64,000 nucleotides of DNA from Candidatus Woesearchaeota archaeon (GCA_018675975.1 JABGXB010000003.1:331821-395820), one strand, 5' to 3'. Positions 31,262 to 41,405 are shown, counted from the first letter of the stretch. Numbers and translations are program-made. The notes: generated from the letters alone by a model not told the origin.

Positions 31262-31696
31262 ATGGGGTTAAATATGATAAATAAAAAAAGTTTATTGGCA
31301 TTATGTACATATACACTAATTTCAAGTTCAAACCTTTATACTAAAGAAGAAGCTATTGTAGACTATAAAACACCTATTACAAATGCTCAAACAGAATCAA
31401 TTAAATTTAAATTACCGTTATTTTATGGTTTAAATCCAAATACTAATAGAAATTTATATGGATCAAATATAAATAATGTAGGACGATCAACAGAAGAACA
31501 TAAAAACTCTATTGGAGATTTTTTAAAAAAACATGAAAAATCAATTTATACAGGATTAGGAGTTGCAGCGTTATTTTGTCTAAAAAATAAATGTTGGAAA
31601 ACTAAGACTGTTAAACCTCCAATAAATGAATCAGAAATACTTACAGAAACGGGTAGCGGACCAGATTTTGTTCCAACAGGAACTCATAGGTTTTGA
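31262..31696 (+). CDS. Hypothetical secreted/membrane protein (orphan D)
   Basis: N-terminal signal-like segment and a second hydrophobic segment SIYTGLGVAALFCLKNKCW. Confidence 0.6.
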   Translation: MGLNMINKKSLLALCTYTLISSSNLYTKEEAIVDYKTPITNAQTESIKFKLPLFYGLNPNTNRNLYGSNINNVGRSTEEHKNSIGDFLKKHEKSIYTGLGVAALFCLKNKCWKTKTVKPPINESEILTETGSGPDFVPTGTHRF

Positions 31697-31757
31697 ATAT
31701 AGTTATTATAATATATAATTGTTTTTAAACCCAATAAAATACTTTAAAACATAACAT

Positions 31758-33842
31758 ATGAGATATAAAATGAGGACGAAAAAAACTTTAATATTTGCAT
31801 TATTATTAATAGTCTGTTTAGGATTAGTTAATGCAATTCAATATAATTTTGAAGTAAGAGATCAAATAACTAATGACTTAATTCAAGATGAAATAAAAGT
31901 ATTGACTTTTGAATGTTTAAATTCAGATTGTTCACAAACTATTCAACATAATATAGTAAAACATTTTTTCACAGGACAAGTTGAATATAAATTTCCAATA
32001 ACACCATTAGGAAATAAAAAATTTAAATTAAAAATTCTCAATAAAAATTATTTACCAGAAAATCTAGATATTACAATAAGAAATGATGTAGATTTAGGTT
32101 TAGACATTTCAATAGATAGAAAAAATGGACCTGTTTTATTAAAAAATGCATTAAATTGTTATGCACCAGTTATTAGATTAGATGAAATAAATTCATTAGG
32201 AAAAGGTGCACCATTAATAATAAAATATCAAACAAATATTCAATCCGATATTGGTTCACCATTTGAATTTACAAAAAAATTATCAGATGCAGAATTACAA
32301 AGTAATGATTATTTAGAATATTTAAAATCAAAAGTAGATCTAACTTTACAAATTAATAGAAATGGCCAGGAAGTAAAAGAATTTGAAACAGTATTAGAAA
32401 TGATTCCTGATGAAATTTCAGAATTTGAATTTGCATACACTCCACAAACAGCTGGAATTTATACTTTTGAAATGCAATCTCATATTGAAAATAGTGGAAT
32501 TTGTTTATCTACAAGTCAATCAAATCACGAAAGCACTGTAAGTATTGAAGAAAATGCACCTGAAGAAAATTCATGTAGTTCAAGAATTCATAATTTACAA
32601 TTTACAAGACCAGTAATTGGTGCTGATAATACAGTTATTGTTTCTGGTGAAGTATATTCAAGAAAATCAACTGGAGATAATTTAGAAACAAATTTTGTAC
32701 CAGTTCCAACTCAAGTTACTTTAACAACACCTGGAAGTAATAATCCATTAATTGTTAATTTAGATGAAAATGAAAATAATTTATTACAAACAATTACATT
32801 TCCAAACTCATTAAATGATATTGAAATTTATAATTTAGAAGTTGTTGCAGAACCAAATGATGTTTCATGTATTAGAAAAACAAGTCAAACAAAAAGTTTA
32901 GATGTAAAAAGAGATATAAGTTTAGTTAGTACAACAAATGGTTTAATCTTTAAATCAATTCCTGATGCAATTATATCCATTACAAATCCAAATTACATTG
33001 TGGACTTAACTGAAAGAACAGTTGATTTTGAAGGAGACATAGTTACATATAAAGCAACTGCAACTGGTTTTAATTATGAAAAATTTGAATTAAAATTAGA
33101 AAATAATAATTTAATTATTAGTCTTAAAAATTCAAATGATTACTTTGATTCATATTTAACAAATGTACAAGTAACAGCTAATGATGGTACTAATAAAGTG
33201 ACTCGAACATTTAGAGTAAGAACACCATCAGCAAGAGGAGATACAGTAGCAATTGCAAAATTCCCAAATAAAATATATGAAGGAGTACCAGCAATATTTG
33301 ATGCAAGTGAAACAATTACAAGAACTGGTATTCAAATTACAGAATATGAATGGGATTTTGGCGACAATACACCTATCCAAAGAGGAAGAACTGTAGTTCA
33401 CACATATGAAGACTCTGGATTTAAAATATTAAAATTAACTGTAAGAGACAGTGCAAGAAATATTGACATTGCACAATATCCTATAAACATATTAGATTCA
33501 TTTGAAAATGTTGATATCGAACCAATGGATTTTGAGGTTAATAAATTTATATTTAGAAACCAAGAAGTTAAACCTGGAAATAAAATATCAACAATATTAT
33601 CATTTACAAATGATGCAGAAAAAGACTTAGATAATATAAGAATAGTACTTATAATTAAAGAACTTGGCTTACACAAAACAATTGGACCAATTTCAATTGA
33701 CAATAAAGAAACTTGGACAAGACAAGTTGATTTAGATGTACCAAAAAATACAATGCCTGGAGAATATTATGCTTCATTAATAATTAGTAATGGAGAGTTT
33801 TCAAGACACAAGTATAACTTTGTAAGATTATTAGAAAATTAA
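31758..33842 (+). CDS. Secreted surface protein with PKD domain and CARDB-like C-terminus
   Basis: Signal peptide; ITEYEWDFGDNTPIQRGRTVVHTYEDSGFKILKLTVRDS (PKD); beta-rich C-terminal domain. Confidence 0.8.
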   Translation: MRYKMRTKKTLIFALLLIVCLGLVNAIQYNFEVRDQITNDLIQDEIKVLTFECLNSDCSQTIQHNIVKHFFTGQVEYKFPITPLGNKKFKLKILNKNYLPENLDITIRNDVDLGLDISIDRKNGPVLLKNALNCYAPVIRLDEINSLGKGAPLIIKYQTNIQSDIGSPFEFTKKLSDAELQSNDYLEYLKSKVDLTLQINRNGQEVKEFETVLEMIPDEISEFEFAYTPQTAGIYTFEMQSHIENSGICLSTSQSNHESTVSIEENAPEENSCSSRIHNLQFTRPVIGADNTVIVSGEVYSRKSTGDNLETNFVPVPTQVTLTTPGSNNPLIVNLDENENNLLQTITFPNSLNDIEIYNLEVVAEPNDVSCIRKTSQTKSLDVKRDISLVSTTNGLIFKSIPDAIISITNPNYIVDLTERTVDFEGDIVTYKATATGFNYEKFELKLENNNLIISLKNSNDYFDSYLTNVQVTANDGTNKVTRTFRVRTPSARGDTVAIAKFPNKIYEGVPAIFDASETITRTGIQITEYEWDFGDNTPIQRGRTVVHTYEDSGFKILKLTVRDSARNIDIAQYPINILDSFENVDIEPMDFEVNKFIFRNQEVKPGNKISTILSFTNDAEKDLDNIRIVLIIKELGLHKTIGPISIDNKETWTRQVDLDVPKNTMPGEYYASLIISNGEFSRHKYNFVRLLEN

Positions 33843-33915
33843 CAATACCAATCAAAAACACTTCAAAAAAAAACACTACAAAAAATAAGAAATATATGTG
33901 GGGTAAGCATAAAAA

Positions 33916-35187
33916 ATGAAAAGCAAAAAAATGTTGTTATTAACTATGTTAGTATTCGTAACTTTATTAGCATCAATTAGTTTTGCAAGCGCAGCTGTAA
34001 TTCCAGTAAGCGATGTAAGAGTTGAAATTAATGATCACGATGTAAGTAAAAAAGGCGAAAGCGAAATAGTTTTGAACTTAAAAAGAGATAGAACAATTGA
34101 AGTTGAAGTTGAGTTTGAAGCAGACGAAAATGCAGATGATGTAAGAATTAGAGCAGAAATCGTAGGTTATGAACACGACCGAAGAGACAGATTAGTTGAT
34201 ATGACTAATTACTTCAATTTAAGAGAAAACAATAGATATGTAAGAACATTACAATTAAATCTACCAACACTAATGGATAAAGGTGACTATACAATAGATG
34301 TACAGTTATTAAAAAGAAATGCTGATACAAAAACATTTAGTTTCCCAGTTGTTATTGATACACAAGATGACGCTATGGAAATACGAGATGTTATTTTTAC
34401 ACCAGGTAACTCCATTAAAGCTGGAACTAGTTTTATTACTAATGTTAGACTTAGAAATATCGGTAATGAAGAACAAGATAATGTTAAAGTAACTGTTGCA
34501 ATTCCTGAATTAGGAAGAGTTGATGCAATCTATATTGATGAAATTGAAGAAGAAGAATACAAAACTTCAGAAGGTTTAGTAATTAATGTACCATTATGTG
34601 CTGATGAAAAAAAATATGAAGTATTAGTATTGGTAGATTATAATGCTTTTGAACAAGAAGAACAAAAACATTTTATCACAGTTACTAAAAATGATGCTTG
34701 TAATGCAGACAGTAGTTTAACAGGTGTAAAAAGTTTTAATGCACAAGCTGTTGTTGGTTCTGCAAATTCAATTGCTGGAAACAAAGTAAGTTTTCCTGTA
34801 ATCTTATCAAATCCAAGTGATAATTCAAAAACTGTAATTTTATCACCACAAGGAGCTGATGATTTAGGAAATGTTAAAGTTTCACCAAATTGGGTTGTAG
34901 ATTTAGCACCATTTTCAACTATGACAGCATATGTTGAAGTAACACCAGCTAATAATGTTGCAGAAGGTGAACATTCATTCACAATTTCAGCAACAGATGG
35001 AACTAACACTAAATTACTAAATTTTGCAGTAAATGTAAAACCTGGATCTGCTAGTACAGCAAGTTCATCAAGTAATTGGGTATTAATTTCAGTAGTAATT
35101 GTAGCAGTATTATTAATCATAATCATAATTATCGTTTTATTTAATAAAATGAATAATGATGATGAAGATGAAGAAGACTATTACTAA
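33916..35187 (+). CDS. Putative S-layer-like surface protein with C-terminal TM anchor
   Basis: Signal peptide, tandem CARDB/NEW3-like beta domains, C-terminal WVLISVVIVAVLLIIIIIIVLFNK + acidic tail; relatively less AT-rich coding. Confidence 0.65.
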   Translation: MKSKKMLLLTMLVFVTLLASISFASAAVIPVSDVRVEINDHDVSKKGESEIVLNLKRDRTIEVEVEFEADENADDVRIRAEIVGYEHDRRDRLVDMTNYFNLRENNRYVRTLQLNLPTLMDKGDYTIDVQLLKRNADTKTFSFPVVIDTQDDAMEIRDVIFTPGNSIKAGTSFITNVRLRNIGNEEQDNVKVTVAIPELGRVDAIYIDEIEEEEYKTSEGLVINVPLCADEKKYEVLVLVDYNAFEQEEQKHFITVTKNDACNADSSLTGVKSFNAQAVVGSANSIAGNKVSFPVILSNPSDNSKTVILSPQGADDLGNVKVSPNWVVDLAPFSTMTAYVEVTPANNVAEGEHSFTISATDGTNTKLLNFAVNVKPGSASTASSSSNWVLISVVIVAVLLIIIIIIVLFNKMNNDDEDEEDYY

Positions 35188-35236
35188 ATTTTTTAATTTT
35201 TTTTTAATTTTTTTTATAATTTAAAAAGAGAAGAAC

Positions 35237-36436
35237 ATGAAAAGAAAATATTTAATATTATTAATGATCGTAATTTGTATAAATTTAATTAGTGCTTATT
35301 CTATTGAATATCAAAGTCAAGAATATGAAATGTGTAATATAGTAAAAGGTAATTTTACAATTTTTAATTCAGACTTAGAAAATAGTGAATTTGAAATAAT
35401 TAATAATAATGACAAAATTAAAATTGCAAAAAATCATAATATTAAAAATAATAAAACAATTAACTTCGAATATGAACCAATATGTGAGTTCACAGGCGAA
35501 GTAAGAATAAATGTTTTAATTAAAAATAATGAAAATACAAAACAATTAACATTCCCAATCAAATTAATTTCAAAATCAAAAGAAAGTATAAGTTTTAATA
35601 ATCAAAAATCAGAAACAAATAATTTAAAATTAAATTTATGTAATACAACAAATTTGAAATTCGATTTTAATAATGATAATAATTATGATACAGCATATTT
35701 AATTGAAATAAAAGATACAGATTTCGAAAATTTAAATCGAAGTCAAGTTATAAAAATAAATGCAGAGAATTCTGAAGAGTTTAATTTTGAATTAAATAAT
35801 CAAACAAAAAGAACTCAATTCAAATTAGAACATACAAATGTTTTAACAAATCAATTAGAAGAAATATATTTTAATGTAAATATAAATTCAAATCAAAATT
35901 GCACTAGTGAATTAATTAATTTAAGTCCAAGAGAATTTAATTATTATGGATATGGATTATTAATATTAATATTTATTTTATTATTAATATCATTATTTGG
36001 AAACCATAAATCAAAAATTAATTTAAGAAAAAATAAAAAAGAACCAGTATTAATATTAAATAAACCCGAAAAACACAAATTTCTAAAATATCAAAATAAA
36101 ATTGAACAAATAAATAATATTAATGAAAAATTAAAAGAATTAAAACAAACATTAAGTAAACAAGTAAAAGAAATAGAAAAAATCAAAAGTAATGAAGATA
36201 AAAAACCAGATATTAAAATCAAACCATCAGAAATATTAGATAAATATAAAGAAAAGAAAATAATAGAAAAGCCAAAAAAAACAATTAAAAAAATTGTTAA
36301 AAAAGTAAATAAAAAAATAGTAAAGAAAACAATAAAAACAAAACCAGTAATTAAAAAATCAGCAAAAATAGTTAAAAAAACAAATAAAAAAGTAGTGAAA
36401 AAAGCAATTAAAAAAAAAAGTAATAAAAAAAAATAA
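35237..36436 (+). CDS. Secreted/membrane protein with cytoplasmic Lys-rich tail
   Basis: Signal peptide, TM YGYGLLILIFILLLISLFG, tail rich in KK repeats (IKKIVKKVNKKIVKKTIKTKPVIKKSAKIVKK). Confidence 0.65.
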   Translation: MKRKYLILLMIVICINLISAYSIEYQSQEYEMCNIVKGNFTIFNSDLENSEFEIINNNDKIKIAKNHNIKNNKTINFEYEPICEFTGEVRINVLIKNNENTKQLTFPIKLISKSKESISFNNQKSETNNLKLNLCNTTNLKFDFNNDNNYDTAYLIEIKDTDFENLNRSQVIKINAENSEEFNFELNNQTKRTQFKLEHTNVLTNQLEEIYFNVNINSNQNCTSELINLSPREFNYYGYGLLILIFILLLISLFGNHKSKINLRKNKKEPVLILNKPEKHKFLKYQNKIEQINNINEKLKELKQTLSKQVKEIEKIKSNEDKKPDIKIKPSEILDKYKEKKIIEKPKKTIKKIVKKVNKKIVKKTIKTKPVIKKSAKIVKKTNKKVVKKAIKKKSNKKK

Positions 36437-36483
36437 TTTATATTTAACATATCTTTAAAAATAAATTTTATTTCTTATATATT

Positions 36484-36756
36484 ATGAATATAATGGATTA
36501 TGCTCAAAATTTGTTAAATTATGCAAAAGAAATGAGCAGATTAGATCAAAAATTAGCAAAAAAATACATAAAATCAGCAATAACCCTATTGAAAAAAAAA
36601 ACAATAAATGTACCAAATGAATGGAAAATATATTATTGTAAAAAATGTTTTTATGTACTAAATCCAAATAATACTAAATTTAGAACACATAATAAAAAAT
36701 TAACCATCAAATGTAATAATTGTGGCAATATAAAAAGAAAAATTCTAAAAAAATAA
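36484..36756 (+). CDS. rnp4: RNase P protein subunit, Rpr2/Rpp21 family (Rnp4)
   Basis: Helical N-terminus then YYCKKCFYVLNPNNTKFRTHNKKLTIKCNNCGNIKR zinc ribbon. Confidence 0.8.
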   Translation: MNIMDYAQNLLNYAKEMSRLDQKLAKKYIKSAITLLKKKTINVPNEWKIYYCKKCFYVLNPNNTKFRTHNKKLTIKCNNCGNIKRKILKK

Positions 36757-36809
36757 TAACTACTGTGAAGTAAATAAAAATTTATAAATAAAAATTTACA
36801 TTTATAATT

Positions 36810-37358
36810 ATGAATAAAATATTTACATTATTAGTATTATTTACATTAATTAATGGAGTTAATGCATATAATTCACCATGGTCTTTTTCATATGAAGAAG
36901 CAGAAGGTGACTATTTTGATAATTTTGGAAATCAAAAATATCAATATAGACAAAATGAACAATATGGATATGGTATTGTAAACTCAAATTATGATTATAG
37001 TGATGATTATATAGATTATAGTAAACAATATAATCAAGGATATGGAAGATATCAAGATTATTATAATAGAAATATTAATAGATTTTTACCACAAACTATT
37101 TGTTTAGATTTTTGTAATAAACCAAAATATGAAAAAACCACATATAATAAAGATTTAACAAGAGAACAATTAAATCAAGAAACTATATTTGGATCAAATA
37201 ATGATTTAAGTTTTAATAAATTAGGATTTTATACAAGACAAAGAAAAACAGTAAGCTCTGGATTAGGATATAATTCCAGACCAATTATACAAAATAAATT
37301 TGAAATTTATAATATTAAAAAGAATAATGGATACATAAACAGTTTTTATTTAAAATGA
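36810..37358 (+). CDS. Tyr-rich secreted protein 1
   Basis: Signal peptide followed by NSPWSFSYEEAEGDYF... with many Tyr/Asn. Confidence 0.65.
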   Translation: MNKIFTLLVLFTLINGVNAYNSPWSFSYEEAEGDYFDNFGNQKYQYRQNEQYGYGIVNSNYDYSDDYIDYSKQYNQGYGRYQDYYNRNINRFLPQTICLDFCNKPKYEKTTYNKDLTREQLNQETIFGSNNDLSFNKLGFYTRQRKTVSSGLGYNSRPIIQNKFEIYNIKKNNGYINSFYLK

Positions 37359-37993
37359 TAAACAAAAAATATATAATAATTATAGCATTAATGGCATTAT
37401 TATTAATTAATAATTCATATGCATACAATTTAGAAAGAAATTCACCTTGGTCTTATAGCAATACATTTAGTAATAGTCAATATGAAAATGCATGGGGAAC
37501 ACAATCTTCAAGTTATAATTATGATAATAAATATGCATATGGAGATTATTCTAGAAAAATAAATTATGAAGATAATTATAGACAATCAGGTTTAAATTAT
37601 AAAGCCGGATATGGAAATTACGGCAGTTATGATGATAATCGATATTTAAGAGGAGACAATAGATATTATGATTGTAAAAATTGTATAACTAGAGACAGAT
37701 ATGATGGATTTTATTGGGATTATATTAATAGTTATTCAGATTATCATTTAGATGAAAAAAGTATATATTATCAAGAAACTGACAATTATAAAAAATATAT
37801 AAAACCACATCAAACATATACAGGACCAGGAGTTTTTTACAAATATACATATAATCGAAATTATAATTCCGGTTTAAATGAAAATTATGAATATCAATAT
37901 AGTAGAGATAATAATAATTTTTATAATACAAATTTATTTGTAAGGCCATTTGGACAAAGTTATAGAGAATATAACAATTGGTTGTGGAATTAA
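37355..37993 (+). CDS. Tyr-rich secreted protein 2
   Basis: Signal peptide followed by NSPWSYSNTFSNSQYENAWG...; overlaps the preceding stop by 4 bp (ATGA). Confidence 0.65.
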   Translation: MINKKYIIIIALMALLLINNSYAYNLERNSPWSYSNTFSNSQYENAWGTQSSSYNYDNKYAYGDYSRKINYEDNYRQSGLNYKAGYGNYGSYDDNRYLRGDNRYYDCKNCITRDRYDGFYWDYINSYSDYHLDEKSIYYQETDNYKKYIKPHQTYTGPGVFYKYTYNRNYNSGLNENYEYQYSRDNNNFYNTNLFVRPFGQSYREYNNWLWN

Positions 37994-38000
37994 TTAAAAG

Positions 38001-38008
38001 TTTATAAA
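38001..38008 (+). promoter_or_regulatory. TATA box of aRF1 gene
   Basis: TTTATAAA about 26 nt upstream of the ATG at 38031, implying a near-leaderless transcript. Confidence 0.6.
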
Positions 38009-38030
38009 TTCTTTAAAATTATTAAAACTA

Positions 38031-39143
38031 ATGGAAAAAAAAATTCAAAAGTTAGATCCTACAACAAAAGTAAAATTAAAAAAACTTCTAAAACAATTAG
38101 ATTCAATTAGAGCAAGACATACAGAACTAATTACAGTATATATTCCAGCAGGTTATGAAATAACTAAAAAAATTCAACACTTACAAGATGAACAAGGAAC
38201 TGCCACTAATATTAAATCTTCATCAACTAGAAAAAATGTAATTAATGCAATTGAAAAAATGATACAAGCATTAAAAATAGTTGGAAGAACACCAGCAAAT
38301 GGATTAGCAATATTTGCAGGAAACATAAGTGAAAAAGAAGGTTTTGAAGACTATAAAGTATTTTCTTATGAACCAACAATACCAATGAATCAAAATTTAT
38401 ATAGATGTGATAAAATATTTATTACAGATGTTTTACATGATTTCATTGATGACGATGAATTATTTGGACTGGTTGTCTTAGATAGAAGAGATGCCACAAT
38501 TGCATTATTAAAAGGAAAATCCATTCAAGTTTTAAAAAAAACACATTCAGATATACCAGGAAAAACAAAAGCAGGTGGACAATCTGCAATGAGATTTCAA
38601 AGATTAAGAGTTGATGCAACTGATCAACACTATAAAAAAATTGCAGAATATATGAAAAATGAATTTCTATTTAAAGAAAATTTAAAAGGTATTTTAGTTG
38701 GTGGACCAGGAGTTACAATAAATGATTTCTTAACAAAAGGATTCATAACAGGAGATGTTCAAAAAAAAATAATAGGTACTGCAGATTTAAGTTATACAGA
38801 TGAATGGGGCCTAAAAGAATTATTAGAAAAATCCCAAGACATACTTTCAAATGAAATTATCATTGAAGAAAAAAAATTAGTAGATGAAATTTTAACCTTA
38901 TTAAGAGATCAATTTAATAAAGTTGCATATGGAATTGATGATGTAAAAAAAGCACTAGAAATGGGTGCAGTTGCTAGATTATTAATATTAGAATCAATTG
39001 ATGAAAATTTAAGTGAAGAATTAGAAAATATTTGCCTTAATTTTAAAGGAGAAGTTAAATATATAACTGACGACACAGAACACGGTGCACAGTTAAAAGC
39101 ATTAGGTGGAGTTGTTGCAAAATTAAGATATCCAATTGAATAA
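38031..39143 (+). CDS. prf1: Archaeal peptide chain release factor aRF1
   Basis: NIKSSSTRKNV, KTKAGGQSAMRFQRLR, DEWGLKELLEKS. Confidence 0.96.
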   Translation: MEKKIQKLDPTTKVKLKKLLKQLDSIRARHTELITVYIPAGYEITKKIQHLQDEQGTATNIKSSSTRKNVINAIEKMIQALKIVGRTPANGLAIFAGNISEKEGFEDYKVFSYEPTIPMNQNLYRCDKIFITDVLHDFIDDDELFGLVVLDRRDATIALLKGKSIQVLKKTHSDIPGKTKAGGQSAMRFQRLRVDATDQHYKKIAEYMKNEFLFKENLKGILVGGPGVTINDFLTKGFITGDVQKKIIGTADLSYTDEWGLKELLEKSQDILSNEIIIEEKKLVDEILTLLRDQFNKVAYGIDDVKKALEMGAVARLLILESIDENLSEELENICLNFKGEVKYITDDTEHGAQLKALGGVVAKLRYPIE

Positions 39144-39144
39144 A

Positions 39145-40434
39145 TTATTTAATATTAAAATTTCCTAAAAGACAATATTTATTTTTATGTTTTACCAAAA
39201 TCCCAATTTTATTTAAATGATCCAAATCCGATTTAATAAGAGTTATATGATATTTTTTTGTAATATTTTTATATTTAGGATATTTTTTAATTAAATTAAT
39301 TACATCACCAACTTCCAAAATCCCATTTTTATAAAAAATATCAACAATTTTTTTTCTTCTTTTTGTTGCTTCTAAACTAGAACCATATATATTAGAATTT
39401 AAAATAAATTTAACTAAACTATTTTTAAAACCATTATTAATTTCATTTTCAAATTCAAAAAATAAAAAAATATTAAAATCTTTAGTTTTATCAACAAAAT
39501 CAAATTTAGATTTAAAATAATTCTCTGAAAAATACTTATACAATTTCAATGCATATGTAGCATAATAAGAAGTATAAATTTGAATTTTTTTATCAGACTT
39601 AATTAAACCCCAACCTCCTGATTTAAGAGAATGTTTAATTAAAAAATTAAATGCTTTTTTAACATTAGAATTAAAAGGATCGGCTTTTAAAACTAATAAA
39701 CAAATTAAAGATAATGAAGTAGCATAAACTGTGGATTGATCATTAATTGTAGTATCAGAAGATGAAAAACCGCCATCCGAATTTTGATTACTAATTAAAA
39801 AATCAAGCGCCTCATCAATAATTTCCCAATTATAATTTTGATTGGTTCTTAAAATAGAAAATAAGACATTTGCAGTATATGAATTTTGACTTTTTTCACT
39901 ATTTTGATTATAACCCCAACCCAATTTATCTTTTGCTCGATTCATATAAAACCATTTTACTAATTTCAATAAAGAAGCATTTATTTTTTGAGAATTATAT
40001 AAATATAATGGATCAACAATAGAAAAATTAAGTAAATTATAAGTATCAGGAAAAACTCCCCAATATCCACCAATACATTGTTTATCTAAAATTAAATCAA
40101 TAATTTTTTTTTGTCTTTTTTTAACAAAACTATTATCTAAAAATCTAATTACTTTTAATTTTGAACATAAAAAATTAATTTCTGTATCAGCAGAAAAGTT
40201 AAAATTAAGACAATATAATAAAGATTTATTTATATGAGGCAAGTAATCAATATTTTGCGAATATATTAAAATTCTAATTGCCTCACTAGTCCTTACAAGA
40301 GTATGATCAAAAAAAGGAGGTATATTTATATTAGGATCCTTATTAAAAATAAAAGAACCATCTTCATTTGAAAATTTCACAATTTCCTTACACGTTTTAT
40401 TAATTAAATTATCTATAATCTCAATTTCATTCAT
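39145..40434 (-). CDS. Prenyltransferase/squalene-cyclase-repeat (alpha/alpha barrel) protein
   Basis: Repeats such as DFLISNQNSDGGFSSSD and SGGWGLIKSDKK; C-terminal possible winged helix. Confidence 0.75.
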   Translation of the reverse strand: MNEIEIIDNLINKTCKEIVKFSNEDGSFIFNKDPNINIPPFFDHTLVRTSEAIRILIYSQNIDYLPHINKSLLYCLNFNFSADTEINFLCSKLKVIRFLDNSFVKKRQKKIIDLILDKQCIGGYWGVFPDTYNLLNFSIVDPLYLYNSQKINASLLKLVKWFYMNRAKDKLGWGYNQNSEKSQNSYTANVLFSILRTNQNYNWEIIDEALDFLISNQNSDGGFSSSDTTINDQSTVYATSLSLICLLVLKADPFNSNVKKAFNFLIKHSLKSGGWGLIKSDKKIQIYTSYYATYALKLYKYFSENYFKSKFDFVDKTKDFNIFLFFEFENEINNGFKNSLVKFILNSNIYGSSLEATKRRKKIVDIFYKNGILEVGDVINLIKKYPKYKNITKKYHITLIKSDLDHLNKIGILVKHKNKYCLLGNFNIK

Positions 40435-40532
40435 AAATATACAATAAATTAAATATTTTTAAAAATGTGTGAATTCCAGAAGTAATAATAAAAAAAAGCT
40501 ATCTTTATAAAAGGTAAAAAATAACTCAAAAT

Positions 40533-40748
40533 ATGAGTGATACTAAGTTAACTAAATACGAAAAAACAAAAATTATATCTGCAAGAGCATTAGCAATTTC
40601 CGAAGGGGCTGTCCCAAAGGTTGAATTAACTGAAGAAGATCTTAAAAGAATTAATTATTCACCAGTAAAAATAGCACTATTAGAATTTGAAAAAGATGTA
40701 ATCCCTATTATTATTGAAAAAACTTGGCCAGAAAGAAAAAGTTATTAA
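40533..40748 (+). CDS. rpoK: DNA-directed RNA polymerase subunit K (Rpo6)
   Basis: LTKYEKTKIISARALAISEGAVPKVELTEED..SPVKIALLEFEKDVIPIIIEKTWPERK. Confidence 0.9.
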   Translation: MSDTKLTKYEKTKIISARALAISEGAVPKVELTEEDLKRINYSPVKIALLEFEKDVIPIIIEKTWPERKSY

Positions 40749-40751
40749 AAA

Positions 40752-41405
40752 ATGCCATGGCGAGACAATTATAATCAAATAAAATTTGATTTTTTACTTT
40801 TCCACAACAAAAAAATAAATATAAATGAAATAATTTCTAATTTAAACAAAAATTCTAAAGAATATATACTAAATTGTAATATTAAAATTAATGAATGTGA
40901 AAATAATAAATTAAATGAATTATTTAATGAAAAAAAATTAATAACAAAATTAAAAATCGAAACTATATTTAATAAAAAAACATTTGAATTAAGCCCAGAA
41001 AGTTATTATTATTTAGAATATATAGATGAATTTTTATACAATATAAAAGAAAAATACAATATTAAAATATTTGATTTAATTCAATCAAAAGAAATCGAAA
41101 TTAATAAATTAAAACCGAATTTCCCCAATTTTAAAAATAGAATTGAAATACACAAAATAAAAAAAAAAGACAGATACCAACTTCACACACATGGATTAAA
41201 TAAATTTTCCATACCAGACTTACAAATAAATAATATAAAAAAAGAAGAAATAAATGATTTTAAAAAAATAATTATTGAAACTGCAACTAATTTATTAATA
41301 AGCAATAAAACTAAATTAAAAATATTAAATAAATATATAATATTAGAATTTATGAGTAATTCAAAAGAACATTTTGACAAACCACAATTAAAAATAATTT
41401 ATTAA
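40752..41405 (+). CDS. Hypothetical protein in rpoK-radical SAM operon
   Basis: ORF with 3-bp spacing on both sides; contains RYQLHTHGLNKFSIPDLQI; no family recognised. Confidence 0.65.
   Translation: MPWRDNYNQIKFDFLLFHNKKININEIISNLNKNSKEYILNCNIKINECENNKLNELFNEKKLITKLKIETIFNKKTFELSPESYYYLEYIDEFLYNIKEKYNIKIFDLIQSKEIEINKLKPNFPNFKNRIEIHKIKKKDRYQLHTHGLNKFSIPDLQINNIKKEEINDFKKIIIETATNLLISNKTKLKILNKYIILEFMSNSKEHFDKPQLKIIY

Noticed and set aside
34638-35126. 162-aa antisense ORF inside the S-layer-like gene
   Set aside because: Shadow ORF; the sense strand has signal peptide, beta domains and TM anchor.
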